Positions 1-9,680 of a stretch of DNA of 64,000 nucleotides are shown here, in pieces. The notes beneath the pieces were generated by a model. It had not been told where the DNA came from. It saw only the letters and a list, made by a program, of their open reading frames with translations, and did no database searches. Numbering within the stretch: position 1 is the first letter of the stretch; each line of letters begins with the position of its first letter. Origin of the DNA: Pelagimonas sp. (GTDB lineage: Bacteria > Pseudomonadota > Alphaproteobacteria > Rhodobacterales > Rhodobacteraceae); NCBI GenBank assembly GCA_025210265.1, contig JAOASD010000009.1, positions 24,967 through 88,966 on the forward strand. The letters run 5' to 3'. The position numbers and the translations under genes were made by a program.

Positions 1-1
1 C

Positions 2-742
2 AGCGTGTTTTTCCATATGCCCAAATGCGGCGGCACCTCTTTGTCCGAGGCGATGTATGCCACCGTGCCGTTCAACCATCGGATCGCGGTGCTGGACGCG
101 GTTTCGACCCGGCGCGCGGCGGCAATGCTGTATCATGATCGGGATGAGACCTTTCTGTGTCACGAAGATCTGGACACCGGCCAGGAGGTGTTTGACCTGC
201 GCGAAGCCATGATGCTGCAGCACATGGCCTGGGACAGCTGGCTGATTCACGGGCATGTGCTGTGGTCGGAAAAAGCGCATCGGTTCTTTGGTGATCGCTA
301 CAAATATGTGACCTTGCTGCGCGATCCCGTGGCCCGGACGATTTCGAATTTCCGTATGGGGCAGCGCAGCGGGCTGGTGCAGGGCGATCTGGATAGCTAT
401 CTGGACAGCGATGTGGCGCGCCGTCATGCGCGGGTTTATCTGCGGTATCTGTTTGGCAAAAACGACATCGCCGAAGACCAGCTGGACAGCGCCACCGCGC
501 TTGCCTGTCAGCGCCTGCAGGATCATTTTGCACTGGTCGGGTTTCTGGACCAGTTTGACACCTTTGCTGACCGTTACCGTGAGATGTTCGGTGTCCGCCT
601 GTCCATGGCGCGGCTGAACGCGGCCCCGTCCAAACAACCCGATTATACGGATGAACAAATGGCGCGGATTCGCGCGCTTTGTGCGCCGGATCTGGCGATC
701 TTTGACCATGCAAAGGGCCTGAGCCAGGCCGCCACTGCCTGA
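2..742 (+). CDS. Sulfotransferase family protein (5' end outside window)
   Basis: The protein probably transfers a sulfuryl group from PAPS to a sugar. The reading frame is open to the left edge and the first in-window residues (HMPKCGGTSL) already form the 5'-phosphosulfate-binding loop, so the true start lies just upstream. A second typical element, LLRDPVARTISNF, matches the 3'-phosphate-binding region (RDPxxRxxSxF) near residue 105. The length of about 245 residues is near that of small carbohydrate sulfotransferases. It is followed 3 bases later by an EPS polymerase gene on the same strand, which suggests one transcript and a role in sulfating an exported polysaccharide. Substrate unknown. 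Confidence 0.75.
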   Translation, partial: SVFFHMPKCGGTSLSEAMYATVPFNHRIAVLDAVSTRRAAAMLYHDRDETFLCHEDLDTGQEVFDLREAMMLQHMAWDSWLIHGHVLWSEKAHRFFGDRYKYVTLLRDPVARTISNFRMGQRSGLVQGDLDSYLDSDVARRHARVYLRYLFGKNDIAEDQLDSATALACQRLQDHFALVGFLDQFDTFADRYREMFGVRLSMARLNAAPSKQPDYTDEQMARIRALCAPDLAIFDHAKGLSQAATA

Positions 743-745
743 CCC

Positions 746-2014
746 ATGGACGCCAGCGCACAGATCCCCAGCAGACCGGCCAACCCCGAAAGCGCCTTTT
801 GGGGGCTGTTCGATTTTGGGCTATGTGTGCTGATCGTCATGGTGGCGGCAGATATGCTGACGCAGCTGGGGGCGATTCAGTCCCTTGTCTGGCTGATCTG
901 CTATGCGGGCGTTTTGCTGCGCATTGGCCTGTCCTGGCCGTATTTCTTTGACCTGATGTCCCGCAATGTCGTGGTTCTGGCCTATCCTTTGGTTTGTCTG
1001 GCCTCGGTTTTGTGGTCACGCGACCCCAGCGGGTCTTTGGCCGGGGCGATCCAGCTGACCATGACCGCGTTGATCGCCATGTTTCTGGGCTGGCGCTATT
1101 CCCTGACAGTGCTTCTAAAGCTGCTGTTCTTTGCCTTGATGGCCGGGGTGCTTTTGTCGCTGTTGCATTGGGCCACCGGGATTTTCCCCTGGCGGGTGTA
1201 CGGCGATGCCGGTGGTTTGCTGGGGATTTTCCGTCAGAAGAACATGCTGGGACAAAAGGCCGTGTATGGTGTGGTGGCTGCGATTGCGATTATCCTGCTG
1301 CCAGCGGCACGGGCATCGGCCCGGTTGAAACTGATTGCGCTGGTCAGCCTGCCCATCATCGTCTTTGCGATTGTGCTGTCAAAATCCATGACCTCTGTGG
1401 TTCTGATCCCACCGGCGGCGGGCCTGCTGCTGCTGCTTTGCCTGCATCGCATCCCCAAACGCGTGGCCTTTGGCGCGCTGTCCGTGCTGATCGTGCTGAC
1501 GGCGCTGGGGCCACTTGGGTTGGCTTTTGCCGGGACGGATCCGCTGTCTTTGGTGCTGGATGCCACGGGCAAGGACATCACCCTGACAGGGCGGACATTG
1601 ATTTGGCAGGTGGGCGGATCCATCGTCGCAGAGCACCCGATCCTTGGCGTCGGGTATCTGGCCTTTTGGAACACGCCCGAATTTGCCGCCGCGCAAATGG
1701 TGGTGCATCACGCCGGGGCCACGACCACACCTTCCTTCCACAATTTTGTGCTAGAGATCCTGGTCGGCTGTGGCGTCCCTGGATTGCTGGCCATGTTCAG
1801 CCTGCTTGGTCTGACTGCGCGGCGTTTGTTTCAGGTATACGGCGCGGACGGATCCGTATCAGCGGCGGCCGGGCTATCTATGCTGTCGGTTGTGATTGTG
1901 ATGTCCCTTTTGGGGGCCAGCCTGTTTCGTCAGCATGAAATGATGATCCTGCTGACCATGGCCCTTTGCACCAGCGCCGGAGAGGACATCCATCGCGCGC
2001 GCGCCAAATCCTAG
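746..2014 (+). CDS. O-antigen ligase/ExoQ-like polysaccharide polymerase
   Basis: A 422-residue protein dominated by hydrophobic segments, about ten to eleven predicted membrane helices. A larger loop around residues 275-335 carries the Wzy_C-type pattern GRTLIWQVGGSI followed by HPILGVGYLAFW. ExoQ and WaaL family members have this layout and join lipid-linked repeat units in the periplasmic face of the inner membrane. The gene begins 3 bases after the upstream sulfotransferase. Its neighbours (ExoP-, ExoZ-, ExoA- and ExoM-like) support polymerisation of a succinoglycan-type repeat unit rather than O-antigen ligation, but the two cannot be told apart by sequence alone. Confidence 0.8.
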   Translation: MDASAQIPSRPANPESAFWGLFDFGLCVLIVMVAADMLTQLGAIQSLVWLICYAGVLLRIGLSWPYFFDLMSRNVVVLAYPLVCLASVLWSRDPSGSLAGAIQLTMTALIAMFLGWRYSLTVLLKLLFFALMAGVLLSLLHWATGIFPWRVYGDAGGLLGIFRQKNMLGQKAVYGVVAAIAIILLPAARASARLKLIALVSLPIIVFAIVLSKSMTSVVLIPPAAGLLLLLCLHRIPKRVAFGALSVLIVLTALGPLGLAFAGTDPLSLVLDATGKDITLTGRTLIWQVGGSIVAEHPILGVGYLAFWNTPEFAAAQMVVHHAGATTTPSFHNFVLEILVGCGVPGLLAMFSLLGLTARRLFQVYGADGSVSAAAGLSMLSVVIVMSLLGASLFRQHEMMILLTMALCTSAGEDIHRARAKS

Positions 2015-2017
2015 GCG

Positions 2018-2872
2018 TTAGCTGTCGGCAAACCGTGCCCAGGGGGCGGGCTGCCCGATCATGGTCTGCAGAGTCTCGACTTCGGGCGCATAAAAATCAC
2101 GCAGCCGGGTTTTGGTCTCTGCCGTCATGGGTGCGATCACGCTGCGCAGTTCTTCGCGGTTGGCATCGCGCATCTGGCGGATGCCCGGCGCGGCCTTGAC
2201 GCCTTCGACCACTTTCCCCAACCCTTTCTTGCGGGCAAAAGAGCCAACTTTGTACAGGGTCTCGCCCACCAGAGGGTTGCGATAGCGCACGCTTTCATTG
2301 GCCCGCTGATCCAGAAAATCCTCTAGCCGGGGCAGGCCCATCAGATCGGCCAGACGGTCGGCCATGGCCTTGCGGTCCTGATGGATGTCCTCCTGGAAAA
2401 TCACATGAACGCGCTCTGCCGGGAAATGGTCCAGCCAGCGGGCCAGATGGGTCGCATAGCGCCCCTGCTCAAGATAGAGCGGATTGTTTTCCAGCGCGGT
2501 TTCAAACACCAGATTGTCGCCGCTGATATGACCTTTGCGCACCTCGTGCAGATGGTTCGAATAGGCGCGCGCCACCGGATCGCGCAGCGTCACCAGCACA
2601 TGCAGATCCGGGTTATAGGCCGCGGCCCGCGCGGGCGCGTCGCTGTCGATGAAATATGAAGGAGAGATTTCGCCGCGATGCATCACCGGGGTCTGCGATG
2701 CAAAATGACGTTCATACCATTCATAGCCGCGATCAAAATAATAGCTGAAGAAGTCCACCTCCTTCACATCGCTGACCTGCACCTGCGGCATCTGCTGAAA
2801 CACACCATATGCCCAGGTCGAGGCACATTTCTGCGCACCAATGCCAATGAATGTTGCCTGAAACGGTCGCAT
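2018..2872 (-). CDS. Sulfotransferase domain protein
   Basis: A 284-residue protein. Near the N terminus FIGIGAQKCASTWAY is the PAPS 5'-phosphosulfate loop, and TLRDPVARAYSNHLHEV is the 3'-phosphate-binding motif around residue 100. The ATG at 2872 is preferred over an upstream in-frame start because a GAGAGGG ribosome site lies about 8 bases upstream and the protein then begins directly with the domain (MRPFQATFIG). It converges on the polymerase gene, with only 3 bases between the stop codons. The distal part carries many basic residues. Together with the other sulfotransferases it points to a sulfated exopolysaccharide. Acceptor sugar unknown. Confidence 0.78.
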   Translation of the reverse strand: MRPFQATFIGIGAQKCASTWAYGVFQQMPQVQVSDVKEVDFFSYYFDRGYEWYERHFASQTPVMHRGEISPSYFIDSDAPARAAAYNPDLHVLVTLRDPVARAYSNHLHEVRKGHISGDNLVFETALENNPLYLEQGRYATHLARWLDHFPAERVHVIFQEDIHQDRKAMADRLADLMGLPRLEDFLDQRANESVRYRNPLVGETLYKVGSFARKKGLGKVVEGVKAAPGIRQMRDANREELRSVIAPMTAETKTRLRDFYAPEVETLQTMIGQPAPWARFADS

Positions 2873-2978
2873 GTCAAAATCCCTCTCATGCCTGCGTTGC
2901 CTATGCCGGAAATAAAGGCGCGATGGAAGGCCGGGTTTCCGCCCAAGCCCCAGCACACAGGATTTACAACAGCGACGC

Positions 2979-4973
2979 CTAGGGCCTAGGCAACAACGGG
3001 CGCAGCGTGGCTTCGTCCAGCCCGATAAACAGCAGCGACTGATCTGGCGAAAGCTGCAGGCGCACCCCTTCGGGATCGCGTATGTATTGCCACTGCGCCG
3101 CCCTTTCCATCATCTCCTGCGACAGTGCAAGGCGGTTGCCAGGGCCAAACCCCTGCACAACGTCATGCCCATCCCCAACACCAATCGCGAGCGTCGCCGT
3201 GGCCTTTGGCGCAATCACATACAGATCGTCCCCAGCAACCCCCCGCAGCAGGATCCGCCGGGCACGGGCCTCAAGCCGGTCATCCCCGGCGGTGCCCGTC
3301 AGGCTGCGCCCCTGGGTCACAACCACCCCATGTTCAACATGGCGCGGCAGATCATAGGTGACATGCGAAATCAGCTGATCCAACCCGCCCTGCGGGCTTT
3401 CCTGCACCTGCGTCTCGCGATGGGCGACAAAATAAACATCCGGTCCGGCACCGCCCAGCATGACGATAGGAGCACCCCCATCGCTGAGCCGGCTGCCCAC
3501 ATCCTGCCCCACCAGCCGCCCTGTGCCCGCGTCATCGCGCACGCGCTTTGCGCTGAGGGTCGCATCGCTGGACCAGATGTCCAACGCCAAAGGCCAGCGG
3601 GTCAGAAATTGCCCGGCATTGAAATCCGCGATCTGCGCATCGCGAAACACGATGGTCTGCGGATTGCCCGGATCCGCCCCAGAGGCCAGCCAGACATCCG
3701 GCCCGACCTGCGTCAGCCGTGACAGAATATCGGCGGTATCTTCAAACGGATAGCCGCGCAGCTCTAGCAGATCATCGGCACCAAACCCGGAAATGATCTT
3801 ATTGCCGATCCCGCGCGTCAGCCGCAGATGATCCCGCCCGCTGCTCAGCCGGATCAGATCCAACCCTGCACCCGGCACAATCAGATCATCACCCTGCGTA
3901 TCCGTAATCACACTGTCCCGAGGATCCAGCCCCGCCCCGCCAGCCGCAAGATCCAGATGCACACTCGGCTCAAGCGCCAGCATCCGAATGCGCCGGATGA
4001 CAAACGCATTCTGCGGGTCCAGCACCTGCGCCAAAGCCGCCTCTTCTGCGGGCCACCAACCGCCCCGCGCAGTGAACTGATCATTGGCGATCAGATACAT
4101 CGGGGCCTGCGCATTGGGCGGCGTCGGCGCGCGATAGATCAGCCGCAGCGACTGGCGATCCGGGCCGAAATAAAACGACACATGCTGCGGCGTCCACAAC
4201 GCGGCATACACGTGGAACTGGTCATAAATGCTGGTCTCGGGGTGGTGGCTGTCACGAAACTGGTAAATCGGCCCGTCCGGCCGCGACCGGGTATGCGACA
4301 GCGCCCCGCCGTCATAGGGATTGGCCATCGGCCCACCGCGAAAGAACAGCGCCGTGTTGAATTGACCGTCCCTGTCCGTGGGGGCCGAGATCCCCGCCCC
4401 ATAGGCCTCGAACACGTCAATTTCGGGCGGCCAACCCAAACCGGCAAAGGTCAGCCAAAAGGCAGGCCAGCGGCCCTTTCCCCGCGGAATCCGGGCTTCG
4501 ATTTCGAAATAGCCATATTGCTGGGCCCAGGTTTCGGCGGTGGTGATCATCCCGGTGGCATATTTGACCTGAGGCGCCTGCGCGCCCTGCCCGCTTTGGC
4601 GCATATAATCGTGCAGCGCGCGTTTAGGGCCATCGGGCATCTCAACCGTGCGCAGCGCCAGACCTTCGGGGACCGGCAGGATGGTCGCAGGCCAGCCCTG
4701 CGCATCTGCATCCGGCAACAGACCCTGATCCAGAAAAACCGTTTCCTGTGCATTGGTCATCAACCGTTTGCGGCGCGGCACAGTCGTCCAGACCCCCTGC
4801 CGCCCATCGAACCGCTGCAACCCCGTGCTGAAATCATCGTCCAAAACCGGCACGGTGCCATTTAGATCCGGGCCAGTCTGCGCGGCCAAAGGCACAGCCC
4901 CCCCCATCAGCCCCAGGCACAGCCCGATAAAAATGCAAAAACCCAGCGGGAAACAGCGTTTGAAATAAGTCAT
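2979..4973 (-). CDS. Secreted GH16 endo-glycanase with C-terminal RTX-like region
   Basis: A predicted secreted endo-beta-glycanase. The ATG at 4973 has GAGGCG 4 bases upstream and opens a signal peptide (MTYFKRCF, hydrophobic core, cleavage near VPLAAQ at residue 32). The GH16 catalytic motif EIDVFE is at residues 184-189 (nucleophile E184, acid/base E189), preceded by GYFEIEARIP and followed by a typical beta-jelly-roll. After about residue 350 come degenerate glycine-aspartate segments (GDDLIVPGAGLDLI, GGAGPDVYFV, GTAGDDRL, GVAGDDLYVI) resembling hemolysin-type calcium-binding repeats, which often mark type I secretion. ExoK and ExsH of Sinorhizobium are family members that trim succinoglycan; location beside exo-like genes suggests the same role. 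The usual consensus GGxGxDxLx repeats are few, so calcium binding is uncertain. Confidence 0.8.
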   Translation of the reverse strand: MTYFKRCFPLGFCIFIGLCLGLMGGAVPLAAQTGPDLNGTVPVLDDDFSTGLQRFDGRQGVWTTVPRRKRLMTNAQETVFLDQGLLPDADAQGWPATILPVPEGLALRTVEMPDGPKRALHDYMRQSGQGAQAPQVKYATGMITTAETWAQQYGYFEIEARIPRGKGRWPAFWLTFAGLGWPPEIDVFEAYGAGISAPTDRDGQFNTALFFRGGPMANPYDGGALSHTRSRPDGPIYQFRDSHHPETSIYDQFHVYAALWTPQHVSFYFGPDRQSLRLIYRAPTPPNAQAPMYLIANDQFTARGGWWPAEEAALAQVLDPQNAFVIRRIRMLALEPSVHLDLAAGGAGLDPRDSVITDTQGDDLIVPGAGLDLIRLSSGRDHLRLTRGIGNKIISGFGADDLLELRGYPFEDTADILSRLTQVGPDVWLASGADPGNPQTIVFRDAQIADFNAGQFLTRWPLALDIWSSDATLSAKRVRDDAGTGRLVGQDVGSRLSDGGAPIVMLGGAGPDVYFVAHRETQVQESPQGGLDQLISHVTYDLPRHVEHGVVVTQGRSLTGTAGDDRLEARARRILLRGVAGDDLYVIAPKATATLAIGVGDGHDVVQGFGPGNRLALSQEMMERAAQWQYIRDPEGVRLQLSPDQSLLFIGLDEATLRPLLPRP

Positions 4974-5178
4974 AGTCGCCTCATAGCTGAACCGCCCCCC
5001 CAACGTCACGCGTCAAAACAGGTAAACTCCGGCGCTGGCAAGGCTTTGCCGAAGCGATCACTTTACTTTGCGGGGCGGCTTGGCCATACGTTCCGGGACG
5101 GCGTGCCCCTCATTTATCCTGGTGCGTTCTCGGAATTTTACGGCGCATTTCTGCGCATTTGACAAGATTGATTGGACC

Positions 5179-7434
5179 ATGACAGACCGCGACCAACTGA
5201 TGCCGACCGTCAATTTGGGGGATGCGCTGCGAACCGCCTTTTCCGCGCTGCGGCGCAATTGGCTCATTCTGTTGCAATTCCTGATCGTGTTTGTCACGCT
5301 GGGTGTGGTCTATGCGCTGCTGGCGACCCCGGTTTATACCGCCCGTGCCGCTCTGTTGATCGACCCGCGCATCGCGCAATCCCCAGAAGGCAGTGAACTG
5401 TCCCCCGCCCTGCTGCAAAGCGACGGTCTGACCGTGGACAGCGAAGTGCACGTTCTGGCCTCGCGCGAGGCCACGAATCGCACGGCCCGCGCTTTGGGTC
5501 TGTTTGATGGCCCCCGCGATCCCTATGTGCCGGGCCTGAAAGACCGGGTCGTCAACCAATTGCGCAATTTTCTGTCCGGCGGCCCCGCTGATCCCGCGGG
5601 CCTGGCCCCCGAGGAACGCACCGCCCGCGACCAGGAATCCGTGCGCCGCGATTTTGTGCGCGGGTTGGAAGTGTCGCGCTCTGGGTCGTCTTATGTGATC
5701 CACGTGGCCTATACCTCGCCGGATCTGCAATTCGCGCCCAAAGCGGTGAACACATTGATCCGCGAATACCTGGCCCTGTCCAGCGAATCCCGTGCCTCCA
5801 GATCGCAGGGCATGACCGACTGGCTGTCCAGCCGGATCGACGAACTGGCCCGTGGCGTGCGTGAATCGGAAAATGCGGTCGCCGAATTTCGGCGCGAAAA
5901 CAACCTGTTGGAAATCTCGGGCCAGAAACTGCCGAACGAGGTCGAACTGGCTGCCGCGACCGAAGCCCTGATCAAATATCGGGGCGATTTGCTGAGCGCA
6001 GAGGTCCAGATCAACCAGCTGCGCGAACAGATCGCCGCCGGCGATATCGAGGCCGTGAACCTGCCCGACCGCCAGCGCACCCGCGCGCTGGACGAATTTG
6101 AGGCACGCTATACCGATCTGCTGCAGAACGAACAGGAAGTCCTGCTGTCGCGCGGCGCGGACTCCCCTCTGGCGCTGAATATCCGCCAACAAAAAGCGCA
6201 GATCCGCGATTTGATCATCACCGAATATCAGCAGATTCTGGAACGCCAGGAAACGTCTTATGATGCGCTGCAGCGCCGGGTCTCTGCCACCGAAGAGCTG
6301 CTGGCCGGGCTGCGCGAACGCGCCTCGGAAGATGCGCGCAAATCCATCGTTCTACGCGGTCTGGAGCGCGAAGCAGAGGCCAAGCGCCAGCTATATGAAC
6401 GCCTGCTTGAGGAATTTAACGCCACCGCGCAGCTGCCCAGCTTTGAATCCAACGCCGCGCGGGTGATTGCCTGGGCTGTGGTTCCCGATCGCAAATCTGC
6501 GCCCAATTCGAAACTGATTGTGGTGCTGTCGGTTTTTGCCGCGCTGGTTCTGGGATCCTCGGTCGTTTTCCTGCGCGAGGCGCTGGACAACACGTTCCGC
6601 CGCCCGGACGATCTGCGCGACCGGTTGGATCTGGGCTATCTTGGCATGGTGCCGACCTTCCGCAGCGATCGCAGCTCGGCCGCGCCGCGCACGGATAAAT
6701 CCAAGGATCTGCCGCGCAAAACCCGCACCCTGCGCTTTGCCGTGGACAATCCTCGCTCGGTGACGGCGGAAACACTGCGCGCGGCACAGATCCAGCTGGC
6801 CTGGCAGGACCGCCAGGGGGACGGGCGCACGGGGGTGCCTACCGATGGCAAAGGCCGGGTTCTGGGCTTTACCTCTTCGCTGAAAGACGAGGGCAAGACC
6901 ACAACCGCCACCAATTACGCCGCGCTGCTGGCCAGCCAGGGCGAAAAGGTGGTTCTGGTGGATCTTGATCTGGTCTCCTGCGGGCTCAGCCGCCACACCG
7001 CCCCGCTGCTGCCGCCGGAAAACCAGCTGTCCCACGCCTTGGCTGGACATGCGCTGGAGGCCAAACCCCAAGAGGCGTTTGACGGGCTGACCATCATTGC
7101 CAATTCCGGCGCGGAACCCATCCATGCCTCGAACCCGCGGGATGCGGCCCGCCTGGGGGACATGCTGCGCAAGCTGGGCGAAAAATTCGATTATGTGGTG
7201 GTGGATCTGCCGCCCATGCAGGGCCTGGCCGAGGCCCGCGCGCTGGCAGATCTGTGCGATCATCTGGTGCTGATGCTGCGTTGGGGCGCCACCAGCGAGG
7301 CCGAAGCCCGCACCGCCACCGCCCATCTGCGCAAGCTCAAGGATCGCGTGGCCGGGGTCATCTATACCCGCGCACCCATGCGCCGGTTCCTGTCCTACAA
7401 TCGCCATGCTCTGAAGACATATTACTATTCGTAA
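5179..7434 (+). CDS. Wzz/BY-kinase, ExoP-like chain-length and polymerisation regulator
   Basis: A 751-residue inner-membrane protein that should control EPS chain length and export. An N-terminal membrane helix (LILLQFLIVFVTLGVVYALLA) precedes a Wzz domain, a long periplasmic coiled-coil region (about residues 200-430), a GNVR-type segment and a second helix (LIVVLSVFAALVLGSSVVFL). The cytoplasmic kinase domain has a Walker A motif SLKDEGKTTT, Walker A' VVLVDLDL and Walker B YVVVDLPPM. The C terminus ends in a short tyrosine cluster, KTYYYS, as expected for bacterial tyrosine kinases. The ATG at 5179 is chosen because upstream in-frame codons lack protein-like sequence; its ribosome site is weak. 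It heads a run of five same-strand genes ending at 11571. Walker A' lacks the usual DxDxR arginine. Confidence 0.85.
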   Translation: MTDRDQLMPTVNLGDALRTAFSALRRNWLILLQFLIVFVTLGVVYALLATPVYTARAALLIDPRIAQSPEGSELSPALLQSDGLTVDSEVHVLASREATNRTARALGLFDGPRDPYVPGLKDRVVNQLRNFLSGGPADPAGLAPEERTARDQESVRRDFVRGLEVSRSGSSYVIHVAYTSPDLQFAPKAVNTLIREYLALSSESRASRSQGMTDWLSSRIDELARGVRESENAVAEFRRENNLLEISGQKLPNEVELAAATEALIKYRGDLLSAEVQINQLREQIAAGDIEAVNLPDRQRTRALDEFEARYTDLLQNEQEVLLSRGADSPLALNIRQQKAQIRDLIITEYQQILERQETSYDALQRRVSATEELLAGLRERASEDARKSIVLRGLEREAEAKRQLYERLLEEFNATAQLPSFESNAARVIAWAVVPDRKSAPNSKLIVVLSVFAALVLGSSVVFLREALDNTFRRPDDLRDRLDLGYLGMVPTFRSDRSSAAPRTDKSKDLPRKTRTLRFAVDNPRSVTAETLRAAQIQLAWQDRQGDGRTGVPTDGKGRVLGFTSSLKDEGKTTTATNYAALLASQGEKVVLVDLDLVSCGLSRHTAPLLPPENQLSHALAGHALEAKPQEAFDGLTIIANSGAEPIHASNPRDAARLGDMLRKLGEKFDYVVVDLPPMQGLAEARALADLCDHLVLMLRWGATSEAEARTATAHLRKLKDRVAGVIYTRAPMRRFLSYNRHALKTYYYS

Positions 7435-7456
7435 CGATCCACCGGGGCAAAAGCCG

Positions 7457-8518
7457 ATGAAAACATTGGTATCCTTGCAGTATATCAGGGCGCTCGCGGT
7501 GCTTTTGATTCTGGTGCTTCATGCCTCTTTGCGCACTGGGGATGCCTTGTTCCACTGGGGCCGCGCGCATGTGGATCTGCTGAATGTTGGCGTCGACATG
7601 TTCTTTGTCGTGTCGGGGTTCATCATGTGGGTGATCGGCAGTCGCGCCGGAGAATCCCCCGGCCTGTTCCTGCTGCGCCGGGCCATCCGCATCCTGCCCC
7701 TGTTCTGGATCGCCATCCTAAGCTGGGCCTTTCTGATTCAGATTGGCCTGCTGGGGTGGATCACGCTGACGGCGGAAAATCTGGCGAAATCGCTGTTCTT
7801 TGTCCCGCATTTTCACCTGGACCAACCGGGCAAGATCTGGCCGATCATGATTCCTGGCTGGACCCTGACCTATGAGGCGTTTTTCTACGTCTTTTTCACC
7901 GCGATCCTGTTTGTGCCACTGCGCCTGCGACTGCCTGCGCTGGTCCTGTCCATGGGCCTGCTGGTCGCGCTTGGGTTTACCCTGAAACCAGAAGCCGCCC
8001 TGCCCTACACCTACACATCGCCCCTGCTGCTGGAATTTCTGGGCGGCTGTCTGGTTGGCGCGCTGTGGCAGGCCGCGCCGGGGGGGCTGGCGCGCAATGT
8101 GACTCTGCTGGTGCTGGCCATCGCGCTGTTTGTCTGGCTGGGGCCGCAGATCAGCTCGGCCGATTATGCGGACCGCGCGCTGGCCTTTGGTCTGCCTGCG
8201 GTGCTGTTCGTATCAGCCATTGTCGGGCTGGAACCTTATCTACCCCAGATGCGCCCGCTAGAGAAAATCGGCGATGCGTCTTATTCCATCTATCTGTTCC
8301 ATCTATTTTTGCTGGATCCCATGCTGATGGTCTGGGTGCGCGTTCCTGCGCTGCACACACCCGCCACAGCGATTGTGTTTGTGCTGATTGGCGCGGTGCT
8401 GGCCACCCTGATGGGGCTGTTGATCGCCCGCCATATTGAATACCCGTTGCTTGGTTTCCTGAAACGTCATTTGATCACGGGCCGCCGTCGCCCGGTGGAG
8501 GTACAGCAAAATGGCTGA
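7457..8518 (+). CDS. Acyltransferase 3 family protein, ExoZ-like
   Basis: A 353-residue integral membrane acyltransferase with about ten helices. The family signatures are present: LQYIRALAVLLILVLHASL near the N terminus with the conserved histidine, GVDMFFVVSGFIM, and LRRAIRILPLFWI. ExoZ-type enzymes transfer acetyl groups to sugars of the lipid-linked repeat at the inner membrane. It starts 22 bases after the ExoP-like gene and overlaps the next gene by 8 bases, so it is translated as part of the same operon. Acetylation is the most likely modification; another acyl group cannot be excluded. Confidence 0.85.
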   Translation: MKTLVSLQYIRALAVLLILVLHASLRTGDALFHWGRAHVDLLNVGVDMFFVVSGFIMWVIGSRAGESPGLFLLRRAIRILPLFWIAILSWAFLIQIGLLGWITLTAENLAKSLFFVPHFHLDQPGKIWPIMIPGWTLTYEAFFYVFFTAILFVPLRLRLPALVLSMGLLVALGFTLKPEAALPYTYTSPLLLEFLGGCLVGALWQAAPGGLARNVTLLVLAIALFVWLGPQISSADYADRALAFGLPAVLFVSAIVGLEPYLPQMRPLEKIGDASYSIYLFHLFLLDPMLMVWVRVPALHTPATAIVFVLIGAVLATLMGLLIARHIEYPLLGFLKRHLITGRRRPVEVQQNG

Positions 8519-9680
8519 TCAGGCCCGCAAACTGGTGGTGTTCGGCTTTGACCTGGCCGAAAATTCCCAGATCCGCCGGATCCGCGCCATGCGCGCGCTG
8601 GGGCATGAGGTGCATAGTTTCACCATGCGCCGTTCGGACATGAACGAAGGCTTTACGCCGGAATGGCCCAACACCCATCTGTTCCGCACCGAACATGAAA
8701 ACCTGCCCAAACGCGCGGCTGTGGTGGCCGCCTCGATTGTGAAAATGCTGCCGCATCGGCAAAAGCTGCGCCAGGCGGATGTGATCTTTGCCCGCAATCT
8801 GGACATGCTGGCCATCGCCTGGGCCGCGCGCAAGCTGGCCGGGGCAACCCATGTGCCGCTGGTCTATGAATGCCTTGATATCAACGGCACTTTGGCACGC
8901 GAGGATAGCAAAGGCAAAGCCATGCGCGCGGCGGAAAAGGCGCTGCTGAACCGGTTGCAGATGCTGGTTGTCAGCTCGCCCGGTTTTATCCGCAATTATT
9001 TTGACCCGATGCAGGACTATACCGGCCCCTGGGCTTTGTGGGAAAACAAGCTCGCCGCCGGAGGCCCCCTGCCCCAGCGCCCGACCACCCGCAATGCGGT
9101 GGCCAGTGATGGTCCGATCCGGCTGGGCTGGGTCGGGACGATCCGCTGCGCGCCCTCGCTGAAACTGCTGACCGATCTGGCGCAGCGCATGGGGGCAGAT
9201 GTGCAGGTGGATATTCACGGGGTGGTGCATCGCCACGCCCTACCCGATTTTGATCAGGTGATGCAGGCCAATCCGAACATGACCTGGCATGGTCCCTATG
9301 ATTATCCCGGCGATCTGGCGCGGGTCTATCAAAGCTGTGACATGGTCTGGGCGCAGGATCTTTGGCAGCGCGGCAACAATTCCGACTGGCTGCTGCCCAA
9401 CCGCATTTACGAGGCGAGCTGGGGCGGTTGCCCGTCGATTGCGCTTGGCGATACGGAAACCGGGCGGCGGGTGGCCTCGGATGGGCTGGGTTGGACCATC
9501 GACAGCCCCGACGCTGCCACGCTTGAGGCACTGCTGCGCAGCCTCTCTTCGGCGGACATTCAGGCGCGCGGGCAGGCGCTGCTGGACCGTGATGACGGGG
9601 ATTTTGTGCAAACCGGTCGTGAAATCCAGCAGGTGATTGACCAGCTGACCGGGGCGCAGACCCTGGAGGATGCCGCATGA
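8511..9680 (+). CDS. Glycosyltransferase, family 4-like fold (EPS)
   Basis: A 389-residue protein without membrane helices, of GT-B type. The N-terminal domain opens with a beta-strand pattern (LVVFGFDLAENSQIRRIRAM) seen in GT4 enzymes. The C-terminal domain has IRLGWVGTIRCAPSL, then a stretch around GPYDYPGDLARVYQSCDMVWAQD and a late acidic position (NRIYEASWGGCPSIAL) in place of the classic EX7E motif. It overlaps the acyltransferase gene by 8 bases and the next glycosyltransferase by 4, consistent with translational coupling. It probably adds one sugar of the EPS repeat unit on the cytoplasmic face. Donor and acceptor unknown. Confidence 0.75.
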   Translation: MADQARKLVVFGFDLAENSQIRRIRAMRALGHEVHSFTMRRSDMNEGFTPEWPNTHLFRTEHENLPKRAAVVAASIVKMLPHRQKLRQADVIFARNLDMLAIAWAARKLAGATHVPLVYECLDINGTLAREDSKGKAMRAAEKALLNRLQMLVVSSPGFIRNYFDPMQDYTGPWALWENKLAAGGPLPQRPTTRNAVASDGPIRLGWVGTIRCAPSLKLLTDLAQRMGADVQVDIHGVVHRHALPDFDQVMQANPNMTWHGPYDYPGDLARVYQSCDMVWAQDLWQRGNNSDWLLPNRIYEASWGGCPSIALGDTETGRRVASDGLGWTIDSPDAATLEALLRSLSSADIQARGQALLDRDDGDFVQTGREIQQVIDQLTGAQTLEDAA